64,000 bases of DNA from Methylobacterium sp. DB0501 (lineage in GTDB: Bacteria; Pseudomonadota; Alphaproteobacteria; Rhizobiales; Beijerinckiaceae), in contig NZ_JAAKGV010000011.1 of the NCBI RefSeq assembly GCF_011043735.1, positions 62,001 to 126,000 on the forward strand, written 5' to 3'. The notes under the pieces are model-generated. The model saw nothing but the letters and a program-made list of their open reading frames with translations. It searched no databases and had not been told where the DNA came from. Position numbers and translations under genes: made by a program. Of this stretch, positions 44,276-53,722 are shown in pieces (the stretch's first letter is position 1; each line of letters opens with the position of its first letter).

Positions 44276-46417
44276 TCAGCCCCGCGCGAGCATCTCGCGG
44301 ATGCGCGCGGCCAGGACCTCGACCACGAAGGGCTTGGTCAGGATGGCGGTGCCGGGCTCGAGCTGCCCGGTGCCGAGCGCCGCGGTCTCGGCGTAGCCGG
44401 TGATGAACAGCACCTTCAGGCCCGGCCGCCGCACGCGGGCCGCATCCGCCATCTGGCGACCGTTCATGCCTCCCGGCAGCCCGACATCGGTGACGACGAG
44501 GTCGATCCGCACGTCGGATTGCAGCACCTTGAGGCCGGCCGCGCCGTCGGCGGCCTCGATCGCGGTGTAGCCCAGATCCTCCAGCACCTCGGTCACCAGC
44601 ATCCGCACGGTCGGCTCGTCGTCGACGATCAGGACGGTCTCGCCCTGCTCGGCCCGGTGTGCGTCGGCGAGGCCCGGCTGCTCCGCCTCCGTCTCGGAGG
44701 TGCCGTGGTGGCGCGGCAGGAGCAGGCGGACCGTGGTGCCGCGCCCGACCGCCGAGGCGATCCGCACCTGCCCGCCCGATTGCTGGGTGAAGCCGTAGAT
44801 CATCGACAGGCCGAGGCCCGTGCCCTGCCCGAGGGGCTTGGTGGTGAAGAACGGGTCGAAGGCCCGGGCGATTACCTCGGGCGGCATGCCGCTGCCGGTG
44901 TCGGTCACGCCGAGCGACAGGTACTCGCCGGGCGGAACCTCGTGGTCGCGGGCCGCCGCGGCGTCGAGGACGAGGTTCCCGGTGGCGATGGCGATGCGGC
45001 CGCCGTCGGGCATCGCGTCGCGGGCGTTGAGGCAGAGGTTGAGCAGCGCGTTCTCGAGCTGGGGCGGGTCGACCAGCACGGTCCAGAGATCGGGCGGTCC
45101 GTCCACGGCGATCTCGATCGCCGGGCCGACGCTGCGCCGGATCAGCTCCTCCATCCCGGCGACGAGGTGGTTGACGTCGGTCGGGCGCGGGTCGAGCGTC
45201 TGGCGGCGCGAGAAGGCGAGCAGGCGGTGGGTCAGTGCCGCGGCGCGCTTGGCCGCCCCTTGCGCCGCCGCCATGTAGCGGTCGATGTCCTTGAGCCGGC
45301 CCTGGCCGATGCGGGTCTGCATCAGTTCGAGCGAGCCCGAGATGCCGGCGAGCAGGTTGTTGAAGTCGTGGGCGAGGCCGCCGGTGAGCTGGCCCACCGC
45401 CTCCATCTTCTGCGACTGGCGCAGGGCCTCCTCGGCCCGCATCAGCTCGGTGGTTCGCTCGGCGACGCGCTGCTCCAGCGTCTCGGTCAGGGCCCGCAGC
45501 ATCGTGGTGGCGCGGTCGCGCTCGGCCTCGACGGCGCGGCGCTCCTCCACGTCGATGAGGACGCCGGGAAAGCTCAGCGGCGTCCCGTCGGGGGCGTGGT
45601 CGACCCGCCCGTTCGCCTCGAGCCAGTAGTAGTTCCCGTCGGCGCGCCGGGTGCGGTACTGATGCGCGTAGGCGCCGCCGCGGATCACCACCGCGTCGAT
45701 CGCCGCGATCACGCCGGCCCGGTCGTCCGGATGTACCGTCTCGATCACCTGCTCCAGGCTCAGGCCGTCGCGGCCCAGATGCGGATCGAGGCCGAAGCTG
45801 CGGGCGAAGGCCTCGTCGACGGTGAAGCGGTCGGTCGGCAGGTCCCAGAACCAGGTCCCGATGATCGCCCCGGCGCCGAGGGCGAGCTGGACCCGCTCGA
45901 TGTTCTGCCGGGCGATCGCCTCGCTCTCCTGCAGGCGCCGCGTCGCGGTCACCTGGGCGGTGGTCTCGTTGGTGAGGATGAACAGGCCGGCGGCGCGGCC
46001 CTCGCCGTCGAGCACCCGCGAGTAGGAGAAGGTCCACCAGGTCTCGGCCTCGCCCCGGTCGGTGCCGAGCTTCCACGGCAGGTCGACGAAGCGCCGGCTG
46101 CGTCCCGCGAAGGCATCGTCGATGATGGGCTTGGCCTGCTCCCAGCCATCGGCCCAGACCCGGTCGAAGCGTTCGCCCATCGCCCAGTCGAGGCGGGGCC
46201 CGAGCAGCGGGAAGTAGGTCTCGTTGAAGAAGAAGTGCAGGTCCTGCCCCCAGGCCAGGATCATGCTCTCGGGCGAGTTCAGCACCAGGGAGAGCGCCGT
46301 GCGCAGGGTCTCGGGCCACGTCTCCGGAGGCCCGAGCGGATGATCGGACCAGTCGCGCGCGCGAATCATCTCGGCCGCGCGGCCACCGCCGGCCAGGAAC
46401 GGAAGGGGGTCGGTCAT
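44276..46417 (-). CDS. Hybrid sensor histidine kinase / response regulator
   Basis: A 713-residue protein. An N-terminal PAS-like sensor ([20 protein letters not shown]) and a PAS_3 domain ([29 protein letters not shown]) precede a coiled linker, a HisKA domain with phospho-acceptor His in [13 protein letters not shown], an ATPase domain ([42 protein letters not shown]) and a C-terminal receiver ([26 protein letters not shown] with acceptor Asp; LTKPF). No membrane helix, so it senses a cytosolic signal. The start at 46417 (MTDPLPFL) is chosen; ATG at 46459 is possible. Confidence 0.92.
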   Translation of the reverse strand: MTDPLPFLAGGGRAAEMIRARDWSDHPLGPPETWPETLRTALSLVLNSPESMILAWGQDLHFFFNETYFPLLGPRLDWAMGERFDRVWADGWEQAKPIIDDAFAGRSRRFVDLPWKLGTDRGEAETWWTFSYSRVLDGEGRAAGLFILTNETTAQVTATRRLQESEAIARQNIERVQLALGAGAIIGTWFWDLPTDRFTVDEAFARSFGLDPHLGRDGLSLEQVIETVHPDDRAGVIAAIDAVVIRGGAYAHQYRTRRADGNYYWLEANGRVDHAPDGTPLSFPGVLIDVEERRAVEAERDRATTMLRALTETLEQRVAERTTELMRAEEALRQSQKMEAVGQLTGGLAHDFNNLLAGISGSLELMQTRIGQGRLKDIDRYMAAAQGAAKRAAALTHRLLAFSRRQTLDPRPTDVNHLVAGMEELIRRSVGPAIEIAVDGPPDLWTVLVDPPQLENALLNLCLNARDAMPDGGRIAIATGNLVLDAAAARDHEVPPGEYLSLGVTDTGSGMPPEVIARAFDPFFTTKPLGQGTGLGLSMIYGFTQQSGGQVRIASAVGRGTTVRLLLPRHHGTSETEAEQPGLADAHRAEQGETVLIVDDEPTVRMLVTEVLEDLGYTAIEAADGAAGLKVLQSDVRIDLVVTDVGLPGGMNGRQMADAARVRRPGLKVLFITGYAETAALGTGQLEPGTAILTKPFVVEVLAARIREMLARG

Positions 46418-46670
46418 CGGCGTCGCGGCCGGTTCATCGAAGACAGGCCGGGCTTGCATCGCTGCGAAACGCTCCGGCGGGTCTCGAGGTCCTGTCCGCA
46501 CCCGGCTGCCGCGCCACCGCAGAAATCTCCGTGCGCGCCGTCCCGGCGCCCGCGACACGGTCTCGGTTCCGTCCGCGCCCGCTTCCACAACCCGACTCGG
46601 GCGTCCGTGTCAACGCGGACCGGACGCACCGGGGGCGGCGCGGCGCGGGCCCGCCCGGCTCGCCGTCCCC

Positions 46671-47627
46671 TCAACGCCGCTCCTTGCGGCGGAAGATGAG
46701 GTTTTCGCCCTGCGGCGGCAGCTCCTCGAACAGGGTCGCGAGCGCCCCCCTGACCGCAGCGTCGCTGCCCGGGCGGAAGCGGTCGTGCGTCTCCACGATG
46801 ATCATTCCCACGGCCGACAGCCAGCCCGTGTCGCCGTCGGACATCAGCTCGATCTCGGCGCCCTCGATGTCGACCTTCAGGATATCCACCTCCGCGCATC
46901 CGCTGGCGCGCATGATGCTGGACATGGTCATGCTCGGGACGACCTCCCCGTCGGGCACGGCGTTCCGCGACGTCTGGAAGCCCCAGCTCTCCAGGCTCGC
47001 GCCGTCCTCGCCCTGCCGGCGCAGGCTGACGACGCCGTCGTCGGACCAGATCGCGGCGTGGTGGGCCGTCACCCGCGGCCCGAGCGCCCGGGTATTCTCG
47101 ATGGCGGCGTCCAGGTTGGCCCGGTCCGGCTCGACCATCGTGATGCTGGCCTCCGGATAGCGCAGCCCGAAGTAGATGCTCGCGTAGCCGACATTCGCCC
47201 CGAGATCGATGATGGTCCGCGCCGAGGACGGCAGCGCCGCGGATTCGTATTCCCGCGCGACGAAGACCTGCTCGAAGACAGCCATATCGGTGGTTCCGAG
47301 GCGGATCGCGACTTCGTAGCCGGTCCCGGGCAGCCGGACCCTCAGCCCCGATGCCCGGAACAGTTCTTTCCGGAGGGACACCCAGTTCAAGGCGCCGAGA
47401 TCGACGGGCTCGATCCCGTGCTGCATGTAGATGTCGCCGTGCGCAACGTATCTGTCGGCCCCGTGCCGATTCCACTCGATCGCCATGATGCCATCGTCGA
47501 GAGTATATGTTCCGCGGTCTCCATGCTCCCGGTGGACGACGATGCCATCCGGGTACAAGTCGAGATGGCCGGTCCAGTTGGGATGCAAGGCTCGCAGTGT
47601 TCGGAGCGGCGGCTGCTTCTGCGTCAT
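46671..47627 (-). CDS. FkbM family methyltransferase
   Basis: A 318-residue SAM-dependent O-methyltransferase of the FkbM type. Motif I is IIDLGANVGYASIYFGLRYP (about 139-158), with the acidic ITMVEPDRANLDAA and the late VDILKVDIEGAEIELMSDG typical of this family, which methylates sugars, polyketides or surface polysaccharide. The N-terminal 110 residues form a separate beta-rich region (GHLDLYPDGIVVHREHGDRG). The ATG at 47627 follows GTGAG; upstream in-frame sequence is repetitive and unlikely coding. It stands alone, so the acceptor is unknown. Confidence 0.85.
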   Translation of the reverse strand: MTQKQPPLRTLRALHPNWTGHLDLYPDGIVVHREHGDRGTYTLDDGIMAIEWNRHGADRYVAHGDIYMQHGIEPVDLGALNWVSLRKELFRASGLRVRLPGTGYEVAIRLGTTDMAVFEQVFVAREYESAALPSSARTIIDLGANVGYASIYFGLRYPEASITMVEPDRANLDAAIENTRALGPRVTAHHAAIWSDDGVVSLRRQGEDGASLESWGFQTSRNAVPDGEVVPSMTMSSIMRASGCAEVDILKVDIEGAEIELMSDGDTGWLSAVGMIIVETHDRFRPGSDAAVRGALATLFEELPPQGENLIFRRKERR

Positions 47628-48165
47628 GGTCTCACCCGAAATCGAATCCGCGACGGCGGAAAGGCTTGACTGTCCGGAGGTGCGTCGGAGGACGCGCGCC
47701 GCGTCACCAGGGCGAACCCTCCTCCCGGTGGTCGGCCCGACAGGGCATGGGAAGCGACACCGGACGAGACATCGGAAAGGACATGACCGGAGATATGGGC
47801 GGAAGGACGCGATCGGCGAGACCGGGCATACCGGCGTAGCCGAGCATGCCCCCCGATCCCGGCCAGAGGACTTGCGCAAGGACATCTCCGGTCGATTTTC
47901 ACGATATGATAATGTCATGATTTATATCTATTGATGATCTGGCCGTTGTGAATCATTCTCAAGATTATCTGCAATATAAAATCGTGTCGACGATGGGTGC
48001 ATGGAAACCGGAATGTCGGGGATCGGAGGAGGGTGCGGTGGCGACGGTGCGGCCGGACGGCCCGTATCGGCCGGGGATACCGCCGCTGGCGTATGCCGCC
48101 CTCTCCGGGCCAGGATGGGCAGACGGATGCGGCCGCGGGGTCGCGACGACGGAGGGACCGACCGC
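47628..48165. promoter_or_regulatory. Divergent intergenic region: low-complexity repeats and AT-rich promoter
   Basis: A 538-base gap. Bases about 47745-47815 contain imperfect repeats of GGACATGACCGGAGATATGG-like sequence. Bases 47898-47990 are strikingly AT-rich for the window (ATGATAATGTCATGATTTAT, GCAATATAAAATCG) and probably hold promoters for the dihydroxyacetone kinase and possibly the FkbM gene. Short open frames here lack ribosome-binding sites and family resemblance. Confidence 0.45.
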
Positions 48166-49797
48166 ATGGCCCATTTCATCAACGATCGCGCCGCCCTGGT
48201 GGCGGAGGCGGTGGACGGCCTCGTCGCCGGCAGCGGCGGCCGGCTCGCCCGCCTCGACGGCGATCCGTCGATCCGGGTCGTGCTGCGGGCCGACTGGTCG
48301 CTCGACCGGGTCGCGGTGGTCTCGGGCGGCGGCTCGGGCCACGAGCCGGCCCATGCGGGCTTCGTCGGGCGCGGCCTCCTCACCGCGGCGATCTGCGGCG
48401 ACGTGTTCGCCTCGCCCTCCGTCGATGCGGTGCTGGCGGGCATCCTGGCGGTGACCGGGCCGGCGGGCTGCCTCCTCATCATCAAGAATTACGCGGGCGA
48501 CCGGCTGAATTTCGGGCTCGCCGCCGAGCGGGCCCGGGCCCGCGGGCTCGCGGTCGAGACGGTGACGGTGGCCGACGACGTCGCGATCCCCGGGGCGGCG
48601 CAACCCCGCGGCATCGCCGGAACGCTCCTGGTGCACAAGGCGGCGGGCTTCGCGGCGGAGAGCGGGCGCTCCCTCTCCGAGGTGGCGCGGGTGGCGCGGG
48701 CGGCGGCGGCCGGGGTGAAGTCCCTCGGCATCGCGGTCTCGGGCTGCACGATGCCCGGCGGGACGGCGGAGTCCCGGCTCGCCCCGGGGGAAGCCGAGCT
48801 CGGCCTCGGCATCCACGGCGAGCCCGGCATCGAGCGCATCGCCCTGCCGCCGGCCGACGACCTCGCCCGCCTGATGACGGCCCGCCTCGCCGAGGCCCTG
48901 CCGGAGGGAGGACCGCTCGCCCTCCTCGTCAACGATCTCGGCGGCACCACGGCCCTGGAGAGGCAGGTGCTGACGGGGGCGGTGCTGGCGACGCCGCTCG
49001 GCGCCCGGGTGCGCCTGCTCCTCGGCCCGGCGGCCGCGATGACGGCCCTCGACATGCACGGCGCCTCGCTCTCGCTGATGCCGCTCGACGCGGAGACCGA
49101 AGCGGCGCTCACCGCCCCGACCGAGGTGCCGGCCTGGCCGCGGGCGGTACCCGTCGCGCCCCCGGCGACGCGGCCCCTGCCCGATCGCCTCGACCGGGGC
49201 CCGGCGCCGACGCCCTCGCACGATCCCGCGGTGGCGGCGGCGCTCGAGGCCGTCTGCACCGCCCTGATCGCCGCGGAAGCCGAGCTCAACGCCCTCGATG
49301 CCCGGGTCGGGGATGGCGATACCGGGTCCACCTTCGCGTCGGCGGCGCGCGCCGTGCTCGCCGACCGCAACCGGCTGCCCCAGGCCGAGCCCGCCGCCCT
49401 CTGCCGTGCCCTCGCCGACCGCCTCGCCCGGGTGGCCGGCGGATCGAGCGGGGTCCTGATGTCGATCTTCTTCGAGGCCGCCGGCTCCGGCCTCGCTCGA
49501 GGGATGGGCTGGCCGGAGGCCCTGGAGGCCGGGGTGGCGCGACTGCAGGCCCATGGCGGGGCGCGGCCCGGCGACCGCACCCTGCTCGACGCCCTGGTGC
49601 CGGCGCTCCGGGCCCTGTCCGCCGGCGGCCTCGACGCGGCGGCGCGGGCGGCCGAAGCGGGCGCCGCGGCGACCGCCCGGATGACCCGGGCCGGGACCGG
49701 CCGGTCGAGCTATCTCGCCGCCGCCGATCTCGCCGGGGTGGAGGATCCGGGCGCCGTCGCGGTCGCCCGGGCCTTCGCGGCGCTGGCGCGCGGCTGA
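48166..49797 (+). CDS. Dihydroxyacetone kinase, single-chain ATP-dependent (DhaK-DhaL fusion)
   Basis: A 543-residue kinase making dihydroxyacetone phosphate. The DhaK half (about 1-330) has VVSGGGSGHEPAHAGFVGRG, ICGDVFASPS, IIKNYAGDRLNFGLA and GLGIHGEPGIER. The DhaL half (about 345-543) has the nucleotide/Mg motif DARVGDGDTGSTFASAARA and VAGGSSGVLMSIFF. The fused form uses ATP directly rather than the PEP phosphotransferase. GGAGGGA precedes the ATG at 48166. In methylotrophs it could serve glycerol or dihydroxyacetone use; no glycerol dehydrogenase is adjacent. Confidence 0.94.
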   Translation: MAHFINDRAALVAEAVDGLVAGSGGRLARLDGDPSIRVVLRADWSLDRVAVVSGGGSGHEPAHAGFVGRGLLTAAICGDVFASPSVDAVLAGILAVTGPAGCLLIIKNYAGDRLNFGLAAERARARGLAVETVTVADDVAIPGAAQPRGIAGTLLVHKAAGFAAESGRSLSEVARVARAAAAGVKSLGIAVSGCTMPGGTAESRLAPGEAELGLGIHGEPGIERIALPPADDLARLMTARLAEALPEGGPLALLVNDLGGTTALERQVLTGAVLATPLGARVRLLLGPAAAMTALDMHGASLSLMPLDAETEAALTAPTEVPAWPRAVPVAPPATRPLPDRLDRGPAPTPSHDPAVAAALEAVCTALIAAEAELNALDARVGDGDTGSTFASAARAVLADRNRLPQAEPAALCRALADRLARVAGGSSGVLMSIFFEAAGSGLARGMGWPEALEAGVARLQAHGGARPGDRTLLDALVPALRALSAGGLDAAARAAEAGAAATARMTRAGTGRSSYLAAADLAGVEDPGAVAVARAFAALARG

Positions 49798-49844
49798 GTT
49801 GCGGCACACGGAGGTCGGGGGAAAACCCGGACAGTCCTGCCATC

Positions 49845-49862
49845 CCCGGGCCGCGACCCGGG
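49845..49862. other. CCCGGG hairpin between convergent genes
   Basis: CCCGGG at 49845-49850 and 49857-49862 form a stem between the dihydroxyacetone kinase and the MucR-like gene, which converge here. A weak bidirectional terminator is possible; there is no T-run. Confidence 0.3.
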
Positions 49863-49908
49863 TCCCGAAAAGGCCCTGTCTTCGAAAGGCCCCTACTTGG
49901 GAATCGCG

Positions 49909-50475
49909 TCAGGCACCGCGGCGGCCGCGGCGGGGCTTGACCTCGCCCGCGCCATCGGGCGCCGCGGCGATCTCGGCCTCCGGCGCGGCGGCGTCCGGGG
50001 CGAGGGTCTCACCCGCATCGCCGGCCTCGCCGGTGCCCTCCTCCTCGGGCCGCGCGGCGCTGCGGCGGCGCTGCTGGCCGAGGCCGAGGGAACGCGCCAG
50101 CTCGGAGCGCTGCTCGGAGTAGCTCGCCGAGGTCATCGGGTAGTCGTGGGGCAGGCCCCATTTCTGGCGATAGGCTTCCGGCGTCAGGCCGCGCAACGTG
50201 AGGTGGCGGCGCAAGGTCTTGTACGATTTGCCATCCTCGAAGCTGATCAGGTAGTCGTGGGTGATCGACCGGCGGATCTCGCCCGGCGTCGCCTTGGGAT
50301 GGGCCGGCTCGGGAGCAGCTTTGCCGCCCTGCGCCATGTCGTTCAACGCAGCGTAGACATCGGCGATCAGCTTCGGAAGCTCGGCGCTCTGCAGATGATT
50401 GCTGCTGACATAGGCAGAAATGATATCTGCCGTTAGCGTAACGATCTGGTCGTGAGGGTTGGCGGTCTCGTCCAT
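49909..50475 (-). CDS. MucR/Ros family transcriptional regulator lacking zinc-ligand cysteine
   Basis: A 188-residue DNA-binding regulator. The N-terminus MDETANPHDQIVTLTADIIS and the core ATPGEIRRSITHDYLISFED then GKSYKTLRRHLTLRGLTPEA, YRQKWGLPHDYPM are MucR/Ros family. Ros proteins carry a C-x2-C...H-x4-H finger; here the cysteine before LEDG is Ser (ISFEDG) and the second His position reads RRHLTLRG. Zinc-free Ros/MucR homologues are known from Mesorhizobium. The C-terminal 55 residues are acidic, Ala/Glu-rich. The start is uncertain: ATG 50475 matches the family N-terminus, while ATG 50496 and GTG 50511 are in frame. Confidence 0.88.
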   Translation of the reverse strand: MDETANPHDQIVTLTADIISAYVSSNHLQSAELPKLIADVYAALNDMAQGGKAAPEPAHPKATPGEIRRSITHDYLISFEDGKSYKTLRRHLTLRGLTPEAYRQKWGLPHDYPMTSASYSEQRSELARSLGLGQQRRRSAARPEEEGTGEAGDAGETLAPDAAAPEAEIAAAPDGAGEVKPRRGRRGA

Positions 50476-50808
50476 GCCGGCACGCTCTGCGGTCATTGCA
50501 AATCGGTTCACATCCTTAAGTTAGCGTTGCCCGAAAAGGCAAGGATTATCCGTCGGTCAAAATCGATTTCTCAGCGGAAAGCGTCTGTTAGACGTAACAG
50601 GCGCTTATGACCTTGGCGGCCTTGTCGATCCGCTCAAGCATGGTCCGACGAAGTGCTTGCCGGCGCGTCTCAGAAAATGCGGCAAAATCAGAGACCTAGA
50701 GCAACGCCCGATGGCAGCGCGATCGGGCGCCGCGCACGCCGCCCGGTGCCGGAACCAGGGCCTGCCGCTGCGGTTCTTCCGCCGAACCCCACCGCCGAGG
50801 AGCCGCGG
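50476..50808. promoter_or_regulatory. Upstream region of the MucR-like gene
   Basis: A 333-base divergent region, AT-richer near 50500-50600. The near-palindrome GCGTCTGTTA (50581-50590) / TAACAGGCGC (50595-50604), one mismatch, is a candidate operator, possibly for autoregulation. The part from 50643 is a dispersed repeat. GAGGAG at 50797-50802 is the ribosome-binding site of the ferredoxin gene. Confidence 0.5.
50643..50703. repeat. Dispersed palindromic intergenic element, copy 3 (inverted)
   Basis: The reverse complement matches the copies at 3461-3524 and 20224-20283: GTCCGACGAAG at one end, AGAAAATGCGGCAAAATCA and CTAGAGC at the other. The middle is more diverged than in the other two. 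Confidence 0.6.
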
Positions 50809-51018
50809 ATGCGCGTCGTCGTCGACCTGAATCGCTGCCAGGCCTACGCCCAGTGCTGCTACGCGGCGCCGGAGCGATTCGTGCTGCGGGGCGACGAGAT
50901 CCTGGTCTACGACCCGGCCCCGCCCGAGGCGGAGCGTGCGGCGATCGACCGGGCGGTGCTGGCCTGCCCGGTCCGGGCGATCCGGGTCGAGCACGAGCCT
51001 CGGGAGCGCGCGGCGTGA
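50809..51018 (+). CDS. Small ferredoxin, P450-partner type
   Basis: A 69-residue ferredoxin with cysteines in the order expected for a single 3Fe-4S or 4Fe-4S cluster: VDLNRCQAYAQCCYAAPERF (Cys10, Cys16, Cys17) and LACPVRAIRV. The C-x5-C spacing with no middle cysteine in its usual place fits the 3Fe-4S ferredoxins that reduce bacterial cytochromes P450. GAGGAG precedes the ATG. The stop overlaps the reductase start (GTGA), and a P450 follows, making a three-component electron-transfer operon. Confidence 0.9.
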   Translation: MRVVVDLNRCQAYAQCCYAAPERFVLRGDEILVYDPAPPEAERAAIDRAVLACPVRAIRVEHEPRERAA

Positions 51019-52292
51019 GGGATGGGACGATCGTCGTCGCGGGCGCCTCGCTCGCGGCCTTGCGCGGCGCCGAGGCGCTGCGGGCCGGCGGCTTCGCGGG
51101 CCGGCTGGTCCTCGTCGGCGACGAGCCTCATCTCCCCTACGACCGCCCGCCCCTGTCGAAGCACGTCCTCACCGGGGAGATCGCGCCGGGCGCCACGACC
51201 CTGCCGGGCGTCGGGGCTCTCCGGGCCGAGTGGCGCCTCGGCGCGCCCGCCGCGGGCCTCGACCGCGCCGGGCGGGCGCTCCTCCTGGCGGGGGGCGAGC
51301 GCCTGCCCTTCGACCGCCTGCTGATCGCCACCGGCGCCCGCGCCCGGCCGTGGCCGGAGGCCGGCGCCGCGGCCCTGGCGGGTGTCCACACCCTGCGCGG
51401 CCGCGACGACGCCGCGGCGCTCGCCGCCGGGCTGGCGGCGCGGCCGGGGCGGGTGCTGATCCTCGGCGCCGGTTTCATCGGCTGCGAGGTCGCCTCCAGC
51501 ATCCGCGCCCTCGGGTTGCCGGTCACGGTGGTCGATCCGGCACCCTCGCCCCTCACGGCGGCCCTGGGTCAGGTGATCGGCGGCTTCGTCGCCGGGCGAA
51601 TGGAGGCGGCCGGGATCGACCTGCGCATGGGCGCCGAGGTGGCGCATCTGGAGGGCGGGGACGGCCGGGTGCGGCGTGCGCGGCTCGCCGGGGGCGGCAC
51701 CATCGCGGCCGACCTCGTCGTGGTGGCGCTCGGTGCGGTGCGCAACACGGAATGGCTCGCCGGATCCGGCCTCGACGCGGACGAGGGCGGCCTGTCCTGT
51801 GACGGCGCCTGCCGCGCACTCGACGCGGCCGGCCGGCCGGACGACGCGGTCTTCGCCGCCGGCGACGTGGCGCGCTTCCCCCACCCCGTCTACGACAACC
51901 GTCCGGTCGCCCTGGAGCATTGGGGCAACGCCGTCGCGCAAGCCGCGCATGCCGCCCGCGCCATGCTGGAGGGGCCGGAGGCCGCCGGCCCCTACGCCGA
52001 GATGCCGGCCTTCTGGTCGAGCCAGTTCGGCCTCAACATCAAGTCCCTCGGGCTCACCGAGGGGGCCGATGCGGTGGCGATCGTGCAGGGCGATCCGCGA
52101 TCGGCCCGCTTCCTGGCGGTCTACGGCCGGGAGGGCCGCACGATCGCGGCGGTCGCGGTCAATGCCGGGCGCTGGCTGCCGGCCTATGCGGGCGCGATCC
52201 GCGAGGGCGCGCCGTTCCCGCCGATCACCGGCGGCGCCGACCAGCCGCACCCGGACCCGGTGCCGCCGGGCCTGCCCGCTCAGGCCGCCTGA
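51015..52292 (+). CDS. FAD-dependent ferredoxin reductase
   Basis: A 425-residue NAD(P)H:ferredoxin reductase of the putidaredoxin-reductase type. Features: FAD loop VVAGASLAALRGAEALRAGG, PYDRPPLSKHVLTG, LLIATGARARPWPE, the NAD loop VLILGAGFIGCEVASSIRAL, VFAAGDVARFPHPVYD and a reductase C-terminal domain. The first FAD Gly motif reads G-A-S-L-A-A rather than G-x-G-x-x-G, as in some family members. The GTG start at 51015 overlaps the ferredoxin stop. It should pass electrons to that ferredoxin and on to the P450. Confidence 0.93.
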   Translation: MRDGTIVVAGASLAALRGAEALRAGGFAGRLVLVGDEPHLPYDRPPLSKHVLTGEIAPGATTLPGVGALRAEWRLGAPAAGLDRAGRALLLAGGERLPFDRLLIATGARARPWPEAGAAALAGVHTLRGRDDAAALAAGLAARPGRVLILGAGFIGCEVASSIRALGLPVTVVDPAPSPLTAALGQVIGGFVAGRMEAAGIDLRMGAEVAHLEGGDGRVRRARLAGGGTIAADLVVVALGAVRNTEWLAGSGLDADEGGLSCDGACRALDAAGRPDDAVFAAGDVARFPHPVYDNRPVALEHWGNAVAQAAHAARAMLEGPEAAGPYAEMPAFWSSQFGLNIKSLGLTEGADAVAIVQGDPRSARFLAVYGREGRTIAAVAVNAGRWLPAYAGAIREGAPFPPITGGADQPHPDPVPPGLPAQAA

Positions 52293-52321
52293 TCCGTCGC
52301 GGTTCACCCCGAGGCTCCTCC

Positions 52322-53575
52322 ATGTCCGACGCCACCCTGTTCGCGCAGGTCCGCGACCCCGCGCACCGCGCCGACCCCTATCCGCTCTATGCCCGCCTGC
52401 GCGCCTGTCCCGTCGCGCGCCAGGACGACGGCACGTTCGTGGCGAGCGGCCATGCGGCGATCCGCGCCCTGCTGCACGATCCCCGGGTCAGCTCGGAGGA
52501 CCTGCCGCCGGCCGAGCACCCGGCCACCGGCAACCCGGTCAAGGACTGGATCGTCAACCCGTTGAAGGACCGGATCGCCGACCGCCACCGCCCCTTCATC
52601 TTCCGCGATCCGCCCGACCACGGCGCCTTGCGCCGCCAGGTGATGGCGCAGTTCACCGTGGCGCGGGTGCGCGGCATGAAGCGGCGGACGGAAGCCCTGG
52701 TGGCGGAGTGCCTGGACCGGTGCGCCGGGGCGAGCACCTTCGATCTCGTCGACGACCTCGCCTATCCGCTCCCCGTCACGGTGATCTGCGAGTTGCTCGG
52801 CGTGCCGCGGGAAGACGAGACGCGTTTCCATGCCTGGGCGACGCAGCTCGCCACCGCGCTCGAGCCCGAGAGCCGCAAGGACGAGGCCCTGCGCGCCCGC
52901 AACACCGAGACCTTCGACGCCATCGCCGATTACATGCGCGACCTGATCCGCGAGAAGCGCCGGGCGCCGGCCGACGACATGCTGTCGGGGCTCGCCACCG
53001 CCAAGGACCCGGAGGTCGGGCGGATGAGCGACCCCGACCTCATCGCCACCGCGATCCTGCTGCTGATCGCCGGCCACGAAACCACCGTGAACCTCATCGC
53101 CAACGGCATGCTGGCGCTGCTGCGCCACCCCGACGAGTTCGCGCGCCTGCGGGCCGATCCGGAGCGGGCGCCGCGGGTGATCGAGGAGGTGCTGCGCTAC
53201 GACCCGCCGGTGCATTTCCGCACCCGGCTCGCCCGGGCGCCGATTCCCGTCGCCGGCACGGTGATCCCGGAGGGCGCGCCCCTGGTGCTGCTCTTCGCGG
53301 CCGGCAACCGCGACCCCGCGCGCTTCCCCCACCCCGACCGGTTCGATCCCGACCGGGAGGACAACCAGCATTTCGGCTTCGGCGGCGCCCTGCATTACTG
53401 CATCGGCGCGCCGCTCGCCCGCATCGAGGCCGAGGCGGCGCTGACGGCCCTCGCGGCCCGGCTCCGGGCCCCCCGCCTCGCCGAGGATCCGCCGCCCTAC
53501 CGGGACGGCTCGTCCCTCCGGGGGCCCAAGCGCCTGCGGCTCGTCCAGGGGCCTGCGGCTCGTCCAAGCGCCTGA
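52322..53575 (+). CDS. Cytochrome P450
   Basis: A 417-residue soluble bacterial P450 monooxygenase. Hallmarks: the I-helix oxygen-activation motif LLIAGHETTVNLIANG (near 245-260), the K-helix E-x-x-R in EEVLRYDPPVHFRTR, NRDPARFPHPDRFDPDRE, and the haem-thiolate loop HFGFGGALHYCIGAPLAR with Cys360. The substrate is unknown. The last ten residues follow the usual family end (KRLRLVQ) and are encoded by a 19-base tandem repeat. It is third in the ferredoxin-reductase-P450 operon. Confidence 0.95.
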   Translation: MSDATLFAQVRDPAHRADPYPLYARLRACPVARQDDGTFVASGHAAIRALLHDPRVSSEDLPPAEHPATGNPVKDWIVNPLKDRIADRHRPFIFRDPPDHGALRRQVMAQFTVARVRGMKRRTEALVAECLDRCAGASTFDLVDDLAYPLPVTVICELLGVPREDETRFHAWATQLATALEPESRKDEALRARNTETFDAIADYMRDLIREKRRAPADDMLSGLATAKDPEVGRMSDPDLIATAILLLIAGHETTVNLIANGMLALLRHPDEFARLRADPERAPRVIEEVLRYDPPVHFRTRLARAPIPVAGTVIPEGAPLVLLFAAGNRDPARFPHPDRFDPDREDNQHFGFGGALHYCIGAPLARIEAEAALTALAARLRAPRLAEDPPPYRDGSSLRGPKRLRLVQGPAARPSA

Positions 53576-53606
53576 GGTTCGTCCAGGCGCTTGCGGCTCA
53601 CCCAAG
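53531..53606. repeat. Four-copy 19-base tandem repeat at the P450 3' end
   Basis: Units start at 53531, 53550, 53569 and 53588 (consensus CGCCTGCGGCTCGTCCAGG), with two to five differences per later copy and a decayed fifth unit after 53607. The first two units and part of the third are inside the P450 reading frame; the unit is one base over six codons, so each copy is read in a new frame. Confidence 0.85.
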
Positions 53607-53722
53607 CGCCTTCATTTCCCGAAGCGACTGCGACCTATCGTCGACGGGATCGGCTGACGGCACCGTTGGGGCACAGACGCGTTGCCTGCCGACGACTACG
53701 CCGACTGACGAAGAGGCAGGCC

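Noticed and set aside
47948..48454. Possible gene overlapping the start of dihydroxyacetone kinase
   Set aside because: It begins in AT-rich spacer, then becomes an out-of-frame reading of the kinase; there is no ribosome-binding site or motif.
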